From Roseateles sp. SL47 (lineage in GTDB: Bacteria; Pseudomonadota; Gammaproteobacteria; Burkholderiales; Burkholderiaceae_C), in the NCBI RefSeq assembly GCF_026625885.1, contig NZ_CP113068.1, positions 4,154,001 to 4,218,000 on the forward strand: a stretch of DNA of 64,000 nucleotides. The letters run 5' to 3'. Positions 26,458 through 34,813 of this stretch are shown here, piece after piece. A program made the position numbers and the translations under genes. Numbering within the stretch: position 1 is the first letter of the stretch; every line of letters starts with the position of its first letter. The notes under the pieces are model-generated. The model was given only the letters and a program-made list of their open reading frames with translations. It searched no databases and had not been told where the DNA came from.

Positions 26458-27326
26458 AGGGCGCTTCGATGAGCGGGGATGCGCCGATGGGACGGCGTTG
26501 GGCGGTGCAGCGGCGCACAGCGGGCCTCGGGCTGCTGGGACTGATGCTTCTGTTCGCGGTGCTCGTGCCCGGCTGCAGCAGCGTGGACCCGGCGGTGCAG
26601 GACCTCCGCAACAGTCTGGCGGCGCCTTCCTGGACGCATCCGCTGGGCACCGATCTGCTGGGACGGGATGTGCTGACCCGCCTGGGCCATGCGGCACGGC
26701 TGTCGCTGTTCACCGGTCTGCTGGCCACGTTCACCGCAGCCGTCCCGGGCGCATTGCTGGGATTGCTCGCTGCATGGCGCGGGGGGCGGCTGGACCGTCT
26801 GCTGGTGATGGCGGGCGATGCAACGCTGGCCCTCCCGGGACTGCTGCTGGTGCTGTTGGTGGCTGCGCTCGCCCCGGGCCAGTTGTGGGCGCTGTATCTG
26901 GGCTTGTCCGTGTCGATGTGGGTGGAGTACTTCCGGGTCTGCCGGGCCACCGCGCGCCCGGTGCTGGCGGGTCCGGCAGTGGAAGCGGCACGCCTGCTGG
27001 GTCTGCCGCCCCGATCGATCCTGCGGCGGCATCTCTGGCCGGCCGTGGGGCCGACCCTGGGCAGTCTGCTGCCGCTGACTGCGGCCCAGGCGGTGTTGTC
27101 GCTCTCGGCGCTGGGATTCATCGGCGTCGGGCTGCAGCCGCCGCAGGCCGAGCTGGGGCTGATGCTGACCGAATATCTGCCCCATTACGACGAGGCCCCA
27201 TGGCTCATTGCCAGCCCGGTGGGGCTGCTCATGGCGCTGGTGCTGGCCCTGCTGCTGGCCACGGATCGTCGATCACGGGGCGGCACCGGAGGCGCTTCCT
27301 TGTATTGCGCCCAGGAGACGGCATGA
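26454..27326 (+). CDS. ABC permease, DppC/NikC type
   Basis: This 290-residue permease has AGGAGGG upstream and an ATGA overlap with the preceding gene. Family marks are the first membrane helix (GLGLLGLMLLFAVLVPGCS), HPLGTDLLGRDVLTRLGHAARLSL and the EAA loop EAARLLGLPPRSILRRHLWP. The C-terminal part contains LSLSALGFIGVGLQPPQAELGLM, typical of DppC/NikC. It pairs with the upstream permease. Its stop overlaps the start of the fused ATPase gene. Confidence 0.9.
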   Translation: MKGASMSGDAPMGRRWAVQRRTAGLGLLGLMLLFAVLVPGCSSVDPAVQDLRNSLAAPSWTHPLGTDLLGRDVLTRLGHAARLSLFTGLLATFTAAVPGALLGLLAAWRGGRLDRLLVMAGDATLALPGLLLVLLVAALAPGQLWALYLGLSVSMWVEYFRVCRATARPVLAGPAVEAARLLGLPPRSILRRHLWPAVGPTLGSLLPLTAAQAVLSLSALGFIGVGLQPPQAELGLMLTEYLPHYDEAPWLIASPVGLLMALVLALLLATDRRSRGGTGGASLYCAQETA

Positions 27327-28837
27327 CGCTCATCCCTTCCTCTCCCGCCCCGAGCGGCGACCTGCTGTTGCGGGCGGACGGCCTGTCCATCCGCACCGGC
27401 GCACGGCAGTTGCTGGCGCCGCTCAGCATCGAGCTGCGCAGCGGTGACCGCCTGGTGATTCTTGGCGAAAGCGGCGCGGGCAAATCGCTGCTGCTGCGGT
27501 GCTTGTTGGGCGATCTCCCTGCTGAACTGACGGCGGAAGGCAGCATCGAAATCGCCGGTCAGCGGAGCCCGGCGCAGCACGGCCACCGGCGTCGTCCCTT
27601 CTGGGGCCGCAATCTGGCCTTGCTGCCGCAAGAGCCTTCGGTAGCGCTCGACCCCTTGCGGACCTTGGCGCCCCAATTGGCTGAAGTGCATCGTCACGTG
27701 GGGGGGCGTTCATCGGCGGAGTCCAAAGCGCGCACGGCCGACACCTTACGGACACACGGCCTGGCAGGTGCGGCGGGTCGTCATGCATGGCAACTCTCCG
27801 GTGGCATGGCTCAACGTGCGGCGGCTGCCATGGCCCTCGCGGGCGGCGCCCGGCTGATCCTGGCGGACGAGCCCACCAAGGGCTTGGATCCGCACTGGCG
27901 GGACGAAGCCATCCGCGGATTTCTGCAGGTGGCCGACCAGGGCGGTGCTGTGGTGGTGGTGACCCACGATCTGGCGGTGGCTCGGCAGGTGGGAGGGCGC
28001 ATCGTGGTGCTGCGCGAAGGCGAAGTGCTGGAGCAGGGCGCCACGACGGAGGTGCTGGCCCACCCGGCGCATGTGTTCACACAGCAATTGGTGGATGCTG
28101 ATCCGGCCCGTTGGCCAGCCGCCCGGCCACCGCAGGCCAACGGAGACGGGACCGGCAACGGCCCCCCTTTGCTGCGCGCTCAAGCCCTGGGGCACTACCT
28201 GGGCGGCCGGTGGCTGTTCCGCGGGCTGGACCTGGAGGTGCATGGCGGCAGCAGTACCGCGCTGTTGGGCAGCAGCGGCAGTGGCAAGAGTACGCTGGGC
28301 AACCTCCTGCTCGGTCTCCGCCGTCCGACCGAGGGCGCAGTGGTGCGTAGCGCCGGCCTGGCGCCCCAGGCGCTTCAGAAGCTCTATCAAGACCCGCTGG
28401 CCACCTTCGCCCCGACGCAGCAACTTCGTGAGGCGCTGATCGACGTGGCAAAGCAGCATGGTCAGGCCTGGCCGGCGGTGCAGGCCTTGTTGGAGCGGTT
28501 TCACCTGTCCCCCGGCCTGATGGAACGTCTGCCGCATCAGCTGTCCGGCGGACAGTTGCAGCGGGTGGCGATTGCGCGCATGCTGTTGGTGCGGCCCCGA
28601 TTTGTGTTCGCGGACGAACCAACGTCACGGTTGGATGCGGTCTCCCAGCGGCGGACCGCCGAGGTTCTGCTTCAAGCGGTGCGGGATCTGGGCGCGGCGC
28701 TGTGGCTGGTGACCCATGATGCGGATCTGGCGCAGGCCATGACCTTGGTGCAGCGAGATGTCCGTGAATGGCAAGGCGCGGAGCCCCCACCTGAACCGTC
28801 AGAAGCGCCGGTACCGGCGGAGGCCTCGGCCGGATGA
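27323..28837 (+). CDS. Fused dual-domain ABC ATPase of the peptide/nickel importer
   Basis: This 504-residue cytoplasmic protein joins both ATPases that are separate in Dpp/Nik systems. Domain 1 (about 8-260) has Walker A GESGAGKS, signature LSGGMAQRAA and Walker B LILADEPT. Domain 2 (about 280-490) has Walker A GSSGSGKST, signature LSGGQLQRVA and Walker B FVFADEPT, each followed by THD. All catalytic motifs look intact. The fusion resembles YejF/GsiA-type ATPases. It completes a four-gene transporter whose genes all overlap by four bases, which predicts tight stoichiometric expression. Confidence 0.9.
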   Translation: MTLIPSSPAPSGDLLLRADGLSIRTGARQLLAPLSIELRSGDRLVILGESGAGKSLLLRCLLGDLPAELTAEGSIEIAGQRSPAQHGHRRRPFWGRNLALLPQEPSVALDPLRTLAPQLAEVHRHVGGRSSAESKARTADTLRTHGLAGAAGRHAWQLSGGMAQRAAAAMALAGGARLILADEPTKGLDPHWRDEAIRGFLQVADQGGAVVVVTHDLAVARQVGGRIVVLREGEVLEQGATTEVLAHPAHVFTQQLVDADPARWPAARPPQANGDGTGNGPPLLRAQALGHYLGGRWLFRGLDLEVHGGSSTALLGSSGSGKSTLGNLLLGLRRPTEGAVVRSAGLAPQALQKLYQDPLATFAPTQQLREALIDVAKQHGQAWPAVQALLERFHLSPGLMERLPHQLSGGQLQRVAIARMLLVRPRFVFADEPTSRLDAVSQRRTAEVLLQAVRDLGAALWLVTHDADLAQAMTLVQRDVREWQGAEPPPEPSEAPVPAEASAG

Positions 28838-28912
28838 AGCCAAGCCCGCGCCACCCGGACCACCCGGGAGCGCCGATTGCTGCGAACCCGTTCGTCATGC
28901 CAAGGAGGGGCC

Positions 28913-29299
28913 ATGAAACACCTCAGCATTGCTTTGATCGCACTGTCTGTGGCTGCCGTCGCCGCCGCCGCCGCCGCGATTGCACAGACCAAACCGGCGG
29001 AAGGTCCGGCCACCTCCAGCGCCAGCCGACGGCAATCCGGTACGGTGGGCACCAGCCCGAATGCGGCGCAGGTGCCCAATCCGGAAGCATCCCAGGTGGA
29101 GGCTTCTCCGCTGGCGCCGTCTTCTCCAGTGGTGACCACCCCGCTGCCTCAGGGACCGGCCACAGCGCCGCCGGGCCGCCAGGCCGGCAGCGAGGTGCAG
29201 CCCTCGGCGCGGACCGAAGGCGGGGATGCCGGGCGGGAGAGGGCGCGGGACGAGGCGGCGCTCACGCCCAGGCGCGCGAAGCGGCATGATCGAAACTGA
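28913..29299 (+). CDS. Small exported low-complexity protein
   Basis: This 128-residue protein starts at an ATG with a strong AAGGAGGGG site. It has a signal peptide of Ala/Val repeats (LIALSVAAVAAAAAAIAQT). The mature part is Pro/Ser/Ala-rich and likely disordered, ending in basic residues (RRAKRHDR). I recognise no domain. It lies 75 bp after the ABC ATPase on the same strand but shows no functional link to it. A competing frame starting at 28834 lacks a signal and is rejected. Confidence 0.6.
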   Translation: MKHLSIALIALSVAAVAAAAAAIAQTKPAEGPATSSASRRQSGTVGTSPNAAQVPNPEASQVEASPLAPSSPVVTTPLPQGPATAPPGRQAGSEVQPSARTEGGDAGRERARDEAALTPRRAKRHDRN

Positions 29300-29430
29300 G
29301 TCATGGGCTTGGGACCGGTGCGCCTGCGAGCGCAGCTCACAGCTCGCATCTTGCGGCAGAGCATGGGCAGCGAACCGGTGAGCAGCCCCGGCAAGTATTG
29401 ACCCCTTCATCAGGGCCCATGCAGCAGTGT

Positions 29431-29988
29431 CTACGCGCCGCCGTCCTGCTCCGCCTTCATCCCGCAATCTCGAATCATCAACTGCACCAGCAGGTCCACC
29501 TGGGTGGCGTGTGTCCACGAGTTGCTGCGCATCAGCATGCCCAGGCGCCGTGCGTCGGGGCCAACACCGTCCACCAGATGCACTTCAAAGCGGCCCTCGG
29601 CCGCGTTGTGGGACACCACCGCATCCATGCCCCGGCGCAAGGTGTGCTGCTGGACGGTGGCGGACCGACCGTCCCGTTGATGCTGGATGCTCAGCAGGCA
29701 GGGCACGCCTTTGCGGACTTTGGTTGACCCCTCCGCGCCGGAGGAACCCTCAGAGCCCATCAGGTCCACCAGCTTGAACTGCGTCCGCTCGCGTCGATTC
29801 GCGTGAGCGGACACGGCGTTGAGCGCCCGCACCCGCTGGGCGTTGGTCATGTCGAAGGGGCTGGTCTGGTCCAGGTCCTCGGCCGGGTAGCCGTCCGAAC
29901 AGCCGCCCAGCAACACCAGGGCCAGCCCCAGTGCGCACCCGTGGGCCAGCACCCGCGCCGGGCGCCCATGCTTTCGATTCTTCATCAC
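29431..29988 (-). CDS. Putative lipoprotein of unknown function
   Basis: This 185-residue protein has a basic start, a hydrophobic stretch (ALGLALVLLGGC) with lipobox LGGC, and a mature domain of about 150 residues. An N-terminal double methionine leaves the start as 29988 or 29985. The mature part includes VPCLLSIQHQRDGRSATVQQHTL and a C-terminal block MIRDCGMK. I do not recognise the family. Its start overlaps the end of a decayed transporter fragment, which may be chance. The 130 bp after its stop, up to the facing gene, hold nothing I recognise. Confidence 0.6.
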   Translation of the reverse strand: MMKNRKHGRPARVLAHGCALGLALVLLGGCSDGYPAEDLDQTSPFDMTNAQRVRALNAVSAHANRRERTQFKLVDLMGSEGSSGAEGSTKVRKGVPCLLSIQHQRDGRSATVQQHTLRRGMDAVVSHNAAEGRFEVHLVDGVGPDARRLGMLMRSNSWTHATQVDLLVQLMIRDCGMKAEQDGGA

Positions 29989-30323
29989 TCACGATCCTTC
30001 TTGCCAGCACCTTGTTGATGGTTTTGCTGTCCATGTCGACAATCTCGAAGCAGCCAGTGCTGCCCATCCACCACCTCGGCCACACGGGGGAGCTTGCCGG
30101 TCAGCAGCATCATCAATGCCGCTGAGTGTGTGATAGCGGCCCCGTTGTCCTTCACGCCGAGCAGGCGTAGCAAAGCCTTGGTGGAACCGGACAGCAGCAC
30201 CACAAACGGTTGGGTGGCAATGGCCAGTCCCGCAAGCGGCTTGGCCACCCGTCGGGCCACCGCCTCAGGGTTGGACTGGCCCAGGCGCTTGGGCACGAGC
30301 AGAGGACCAACAGGCGAATCCAA
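29985..30323 (-). pseudogene. Remnant of a CNNM/CorC-type (DUF21) transporter gene
   Basis: A 112-codon frame encodes LVPKRLGQSNPEAVARRVAKP followed by PFVVLLSGSTKALLRLLGV. This matches the third part of the DUF21 membrane domain of HlyC/CorC-family transporters. The preceding membrane helices and the following CBS and CorC_HlyC domains are missing. A neighbouring frame (FEIVDMDSKTINKVL) near 30010-30060 seems to carry a frameshifted continuation. It therefore looks like a gene broken at both ends and frameshifted. Full relatives are about 430 residues long. Confidence 0.55.
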
Positions 30324-30449
30324 CGGGGCAGGGACAGCACGGAACGGTTGTAGCGAGGCCCTGAATGCCTTCGAGGGCAGCCGTTATAGTCGCGCCCCTT
30401 GTTCTTCGACCGATTGAATGTTCAGCGCCCTGTTGAGCGTTCTTGTGCC

Positions 30450-32480
30450 ATGTCCCTCGCCGACATCCGCGCGGCCCTGAGTGCCGAACTTTCGGCCACG
30501 CCCGAGTATTACGACTTCAAGGTGCTGCACACCGAGCGGGACGGTGCGCTCTGGCGCGTCACCCTGGAGCCGGGTTACGTCTTTGCGGAAGGCCAGCGCC
30601 CCGGCCAGCGTTCAGCCCAGGCGCTGCTGGACGACAGCCTGGATGGCGCCTCTGCCTGGTGGGGGGCTCCCGCCAAGGGCGGTGCCAGCGTGCTGGCGGT
30701 GGTGGCGGAAGAGGATCAACTGGTGTTGCAGAACGCCAGCGCCCCGCCGCCCGGACCCGATCATTTGATCCGGCTGTATCCCACCCGGTTCCTGAATGCC
30801 GTCTCCGACGCCTGGGCGGATACCGCCTGGGGCGAACAAGCCATGGCATTGCTGCCGGACCTGGCGCATCCGCAGCAGGCCGCACCGGGTGAAGCGCTGA
30901 CCGGCGCGCCGTTCCGATGGTTGCGACCGGCCCAGCGCCAGGCATTGAGCCTGGTCCAGCACACCAGCGCATTTCTTTGGGGGCCGCCCGGCACCGGCAA
31001 GACCACGACACTGGGGGTGCTGCTGGCGGAATATCTGGACCGGCGTCCACACGCTCGCGTGCTGCTGCTCTCGACGACGAATCAAGCGGTGGATGTGGCG
31101 ACCGTGGCCGTCGACAAGGCGCTGCACAAGGGCCGCCGTGAGCCCTTGCGAAGTTCGGTGCAGCGCCTGGGCACGCGGTTCGACGCCGCCGCGTACGCCG
31201 GCCGTGAGCATCTGATCCCCACCGGCGATCATGACCTGATTGCCCGGCTGGCGCGGGCGGAGGCGGCGCGTCCGGCCTCGCGGGATGCGGCGGCGCTCAA
31301 GGCCTGGGCGGACCGGGTGGCCGATCTGCGGGACGATCTGCGCGCATCGTCATTGAAGGTGCTGCAGCGCTGCCGGCTGGCCAGCATGACCACCACCCGC
31401 GCCGCCTTCACATTGAAGACGCTGCGCGAGCTGAGCCCCGACGGGGAGCCGCCATTTGATCTGGTGGTGTTCGATGAAGCCAGTCAGGTGAGCCTGGCGC
31501 ATGCGCTGGTGCTGATGCCGCTGGGGCGGGCGCGGCTGTTTGCCGGGGACCCCCAGCAGCTGTCGCCCGTGCTGCGCAGCTCCGACCGGGGGGCGCGCCG
31601 ATGGCTGGGCCGTTCCGCATTTGGCGAGATGCCGGGGCGGGGGGCTTCCGTGGCGATGCTGGACGAGCAGTCCCGCATGGCACCGCCGATCGGGGATTTG
31701 GTCAGCCAGATGTTCTATGACGGCGTGCTCCGGGTGGCCGAAGCTGCGGCCCGGTCCGCAGAATGGCGGGCACAACGGGAGCGGCACTTTGGCGCCATTG
31801 CGGCAGACCAGCACGTGCATGTGCATACGGTGCGCAGCGACGGGGGCTGGTCGGCGGATGCGCGTGGGCCGGTGCGTCGGGAATCCGCCGACGCGGTGGC
31901 CGAGGCGGTCGCCAAGGCCCTGGCGACGGGAGACTGGACGCCGCAGGAGATGATCGTACTCACCCCGTTCCGGGCCCAGCGTGCGTTGATCCGCGCACGG
32001 CTGCAGGCCCGGGGCGTGCCGGAAGCGGTGCGGGTCAGCACCGTCCACCGGGCCCAGGGGAGCGAGGCCCCGGTGGTGCTGTTTGACCCGGCCGATGGTC
32101 GGCAGCCGTTCCTGCAGACCGAAGAAGCACAGCGGCTGATCAACGTGGCCTTGAGCCGGGCTCAGGCCAAGGTGGTGCTCTACCTGTCCGCCGGGGACCT
32201 GGGCAATCCGCTGCTGGCGCCGATCGTGCAGCGGCAGCGGCTGGCGAATGATGGCCGGCCGGTGATCCCGCTGATCAGCCTCGCGGCGACCGCTGATTTC
32301 CCGGCCAATGCACTCGGCCTCCGGGTGGCGGCGGGGCGTCATGTGGGGGAGGTGTCCCGGGTGAGCCCGGACGGACGGCAGTTGTGGCTGATCAATGAGC
32401 GCACCGGCGCCAGCCAGGTGATCGATGCGGAATTCTGGCGGCAGCGGGCCCGGGCCTCCGGCGCGCCTGTGGCACAGTAG
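30450..32480 (+). CDS. Superfamily 1B (Upf1/DNA2-like) helicase
   Basis: This 676-residue protein has an N-terminal beta-rich domain (about 1-150), then a two-part helicase core. Motif I is GPPGTGKTTT, motif Ia STTNQAVD, motif II FDEASQ, motif III GDPQQLSP, motif IV/V around LTPFRAQRALI and STVHRAQGSEA, and motif VI NVALSRAQAKVV. All catalytic residues look present. The family unwinds DNA or RNA 5' to 3'; a role in repair or RNA turnover is likely but not specified. I chose ATG 30450 over the TTG at 30399. It stands alone, with the decayed CNNM fragment upstream on the other strand. Confidence 0.85.
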   Translation: MSLADIRAALSAELSATPEYYDFKVLHTERDGALWRVTLEPGYVFAEGQRPGQRSAQALLDDSLDGASAWWGAPAKGGASVLAVVAEEDQLVLQNASAPPPGPDHLIRLYPTRFLNAVSDAWADTAWGEQAMALLPDLAHPQQAAPGEALTGAPFRWLRPAQRQALSLVQHTSAFLWGPPGTGKTTTLGVLLAEYLDRRPHARVLLLSTTNQAVDVATVAVDKALHKGRREPLRSSVQRLGTRFDAAAYAGREHLIPTGDHDLIARLARAEAARPASRDAAALKAWADRVADLRDDLRASSLKVLQRCRLASMTTTRAAFTLKTLRELSPDGEPPFDLVVFDEASQVSLAHALVLMPLGRARLFAGDPQQLSPVLRSSDRGARRWLGRSAFGEMPGRGASVAMLDEQSRMAPPIGDLVSQMFYDGVLRVAEAAARSAEWRAQRERHFGAIAADQHVHVHTVRSDGGWSADARGPVRRESADAVAEAVAKALATGDWTPQEMIVLTPFRAQRALIRARLQARGVPEAVRVSTVHRAQGSEAPVVLFDPADGRQPFLQTEEAQRLINVALSRAQAKVVLYLSAGDLGNPLLAPIVQRQRLANDGRPVIPLISLAATADFPANALGLRVAAGRHVGEVSRVSPDGRQLWLINERTGASQVIDAEFWRQRARASGAPVAQ

Positions 32481-32518
32481 CCATTCCCGGGCCGGAGGGT
32501 CCGTTGCCATCGAATCGG

Positions 32519-33148
32519 ATGCCCATGGCCCTGCACACCTGGCTGATCTATTTCGTCACTGTCATTGGACTGTCGCTGACCCCGGGACCCAACAGCCTGC
32601 TGGTGCTCAGTCACGGCGCGCTGTACGGCCATCGCCGCGCCAGCTTCACCGTGCTGGGCGGGGCAGCAGGGTTTATTGCGCTGATCGGGCTGTCGATGCT
32701 GGGCATCAGCGCCTTGCTGCAGACGGTCGCGGGTGCGCTGACCGCCCTGAAGATCGTGGGTGGGGCGTATCTGTGTTGGCTGGGCTACAAGTTGTGGCGC
32801 GCACCTGGGATCGAGCTGAACCCGGTGAACCTCTCGGTGCCGACACAGGCCTCGCGACGGTCGTTGTTCCGCCAGGGCCTGCTGGCGGCGGTGTCCAACC
32901 CCAAGGTTCTGCTGTTCTACGGGGCCTTCCTGCCGCAGTTCATCGACCCGGCTCGCAGCCTGCTGCTGCAGTTTGCGCTGATGGCCGGCACCTTCGCCTT
33001 GGTGGAGGGCCTGGTGGAGTATGGGCTGGTGCGCCTGGCCTATCGCATCCGCCCCTGGCTGCACAAGACCGGCCGGCAGTTCAACCGCGCCTGCGGGGGC
33101 ATGTTTGGTGTGCTGGGCGTGGCCCTTCCGTTCACGCGATCTCACTGA
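32519..33148 (+). CDS. LysE/RhtB-family amino-acid exporter
   Basis: This membrane protein of about 209 residues has the family start WLIYFVTVIGLSLTPGPNSLLVLSHGA and about six membrane helices. NPKVLLFYGAFLPQFI near the middle is the second signature. Such proteins export amino acids or homoserine lactones by proton exchange. The start is uncertain: ATG 32519 and ATG 32525 have no good ribosome site, while TTG 32504 has GGAGGG four bases upstream and may be the true start. Confidence 0.85.
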   Translation: MPMALHTWLIYFVTVIGLSLTPGPNSLLVLSHGALYGHRRASFTVLGGAAGFIALIGLSMLGISALLQTVAGALTALKIVGGAYLCWLGYKLWRAPGIELNPVNLSVPTQASRRSLFRQGLLAAVSNPKVLLFYGAFLPQFIDPARSLLLQFALMAGTFALVEGLVEYGLVRLAYRIRPWLHKTGRQFNRACGGMFGVLGVALPFTRSH

Positions 33149-33256
33149 AAGGCTCGCAAGAAATCGCCCGGGTGGGAAATCCTGCCGCGCACACGCGCGC
33201 GGTCTCGGACTAGTGGGGTTAATACTGGTCGGGGGGGCTTGCTCCCCGGACCTACG

Positions 33257-33775
33257 ATGTCAGCAATGAGCTATCCCGTTGAAGGCGGTTGCGACTGCCG
33301 CCACATTCGGTATCGGCTGACGTCGGCCCCGATGATCGTGCACTGCTGCCACTGCCGGTGGTGCCAGCGAGAGACGGGCGCGTCCTTCGCCTTGAATGCC
33401 CTGTATGAGTCGGACCGCGTGCTGCTCCTCGGCGGCGAACCGACGCTGGTGAACACACCGTCCGAGAGCGGCGCCGGCCAGCAGATGGCCCGCTGCCCGC
33501 AGTGCCAGGTGGCGGTCTGGAGCCACTATGCGGGCTCTGGGCCGGTGACCCGGTTTGTGCGGGTGGGGACGCTGGACACGCCCGACCTGCTGGCGCCAGA
33601 CGTCCATATCTTCACCGGCTCCAAGCAGCCCTGGGTGGTGCTGCCCAGCGGCCCGCCCGCCTTCGATCAGTATTACGCCCGCAATGACGTCTGGTCGCCC
33701 GAAGCGCTGGCGAGGTGGGCCGCACTCCAGCCGCAGATCCAGGCCTATCGGGCCTCCAGAACATCCTCTTCCTGA
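33257..33775 (+). CDS. GFA/CENP-V domain zinc protein
   Basis: This 172-residue protein shows the zinc-binding pattern of glutathione-dependent formaldehyde-activating (GFA) domain proteins: GGCDCRHIRY, HCCHCRWCQRETG and ARCPQCQ. The fold binds two zinc ions and sometimes glutathione. Most members are not true formaldehyde-activating enzymes, so substrate is unknown. Start at 33257 or 33266; neither has a strong ribosome site. It lies 108 bp after the exporter gene, probably as a single unit. Confidence 0.85.
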   Translation: MSAMSYPVEGGCDCRHIRYRLTSAPMIVHCCHCRWCQRETGASFALNALYESDRVLLLGGEPTLVNTPSESGAGQQMARCPQCQVAVWSHYAGSGPVTRFVRVGTLDTPDLLAPDVHIFTGSKQPWVVLPSGPPAFDQYYARNDVWSPEALARWAALQPQIQAYRASRTSSS

Positions 33776-33814
33776 CTGAGCGCCCGTCCTCGACGAGCCA
33801 CTGAAAGCTGTTCC

Positions 33815-34813
33815 ATGACCTCTGATTCCCTTCGCCGCCGCCAGTTGCTGGCTCAACTCACCGGGGCCGGCGCTGCCCTCGCATTGCCCTCCCTGGTCTC
33901 CGCGCAGAGCGGCACCTGGCCGACCAAGCCGGTGCGTTTCATCGTGCCCTTTGCCCCTGGCGGAAGTTCAGAAATCGTGGCGCGGTCGACGGCCGCCGAG
34001 CTGTCCAAACTGCTGGGGCAGAGTGTGTTTGTCGACAACAAGCCGGGCGGTGCCGGCAACGTCGCCATGCAGGAAGCGGCCCGTGCGGAAGACCAGCACA
34101 CCGTCATCCTGGGTCATATCGGTACCCTGGCGGTGAACCCGTTCATCTTCCCGAAGCTGCCCTATGACCCGATCAAGGATTTCCGCCCGATCTCCTTGCT
34201 GGCCAAGGTGCCGTCCTTGTATCTGGTCCATCCGGATGTGCCAGCGCGCAACCTGACCGAATTCGTGGCGCTGGCGCGCAAGAAGCCGGGCCAGCTGAAC
34301 TACGGGTCCGCCGGCAATGGCAGCGCGGGGCATCTGGCGTTTGAATATCTGAAGATGGCCGCCAACATCTTCGTCACCCATGTGCCGTATCGCGGCACGG
34401 GCCCGCAACTGACCGATCTGCTGGCCGGGCGGCTGGATGCGGCTTCGGTGGGCGCACCCGCCGTGTTGCAGTTCATCAAGGCCGGCAAGCTGCGCTGCAT
34501 TGCCACCGGCACTACGGAGCGGCTGCCGCAGTTGCCGGACGTGCCCACCGTGGCCGAACAAGGCTTCCCGAACTTTGAAATGACGCAGTGGTACGGGCTG
34601 CTGGCGCCCTCCAGCCTGCCCGCGCGTGCGGCGGAGGTGCTGGCCAGTGCGGCGGCGAAGGCGGTCAAGATGCCGTCGGCCGTGGAGCATTTGAGCAAGG
34701 AAGCGGCCCTGGCCGTAGGCAGCACGCCCGCGCAGTTTGCGCAGTTCATTGCTGTGGAGCAGAAGCGGTGGAAGCCGGTGCTGGAGCGGGCGAAGGTGAA
34801 GCCGGATAACTGA
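33815..34813 (+). CDS. Bug-family (TctC-like) tripartite tricarboxylate transporter substrate-binding protein
   Basis: This 332-residue periplasmic protein has a signal with twin arginines (LRRRQLLAQLTGAGAALALPS). It then shows the Bug hallmarks WPTKPVRFIVPFAPGGSSEIVAR, VDNKPGGAGNVAMQEAA and YGSAGNGSAGHLAFEYLK. The family binds carboxylates with help from ordered waters. No TctA/TctB membrane partner is nearby, which is normal for the large Bug sets of Burkholderiales. Its 3' end overlaps the convergent MerR-type gene by 68 bases. Confidence 0.92.
   Translation: MTSDSLRRRQLLAQLTGAGAALALPSLVSAQSGTWPTKPVRFIVPFAPGGSSEIVARSTAAELSKLLGQSVFVDNKPGGAGNVAMQEAARAEDQHTVILGHIGTLAVNPFIFPKLPYDPIKDFRPISLLAKVPSLYLVHPDVPARNLTEFVALARKKPGQLNYGSAGNGSAGHLAFEYLKMAANIFVTHVPYRGTGPQLTDLLAGRLDAASVGAPAVLQFIKAGKLRCIATGTTERLPQLPDVPTVAEQGFPNFEMTQWYGLLAPSSLPARAAEVLASAAAKAVKMPSAVEHLSKEAALAVGSTPAQFAQFIAVEQKRWKPVLERAKVKPDN

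Noticed and set aside
28834..29289. An alternative frame overlapping the small exported protein
   Set aside because: It lacks a signal peptide and its composition is Arg/Gly/Ala-rich shadow; the frame starting at 28913 has AAGGAGGGG and a proper signal.
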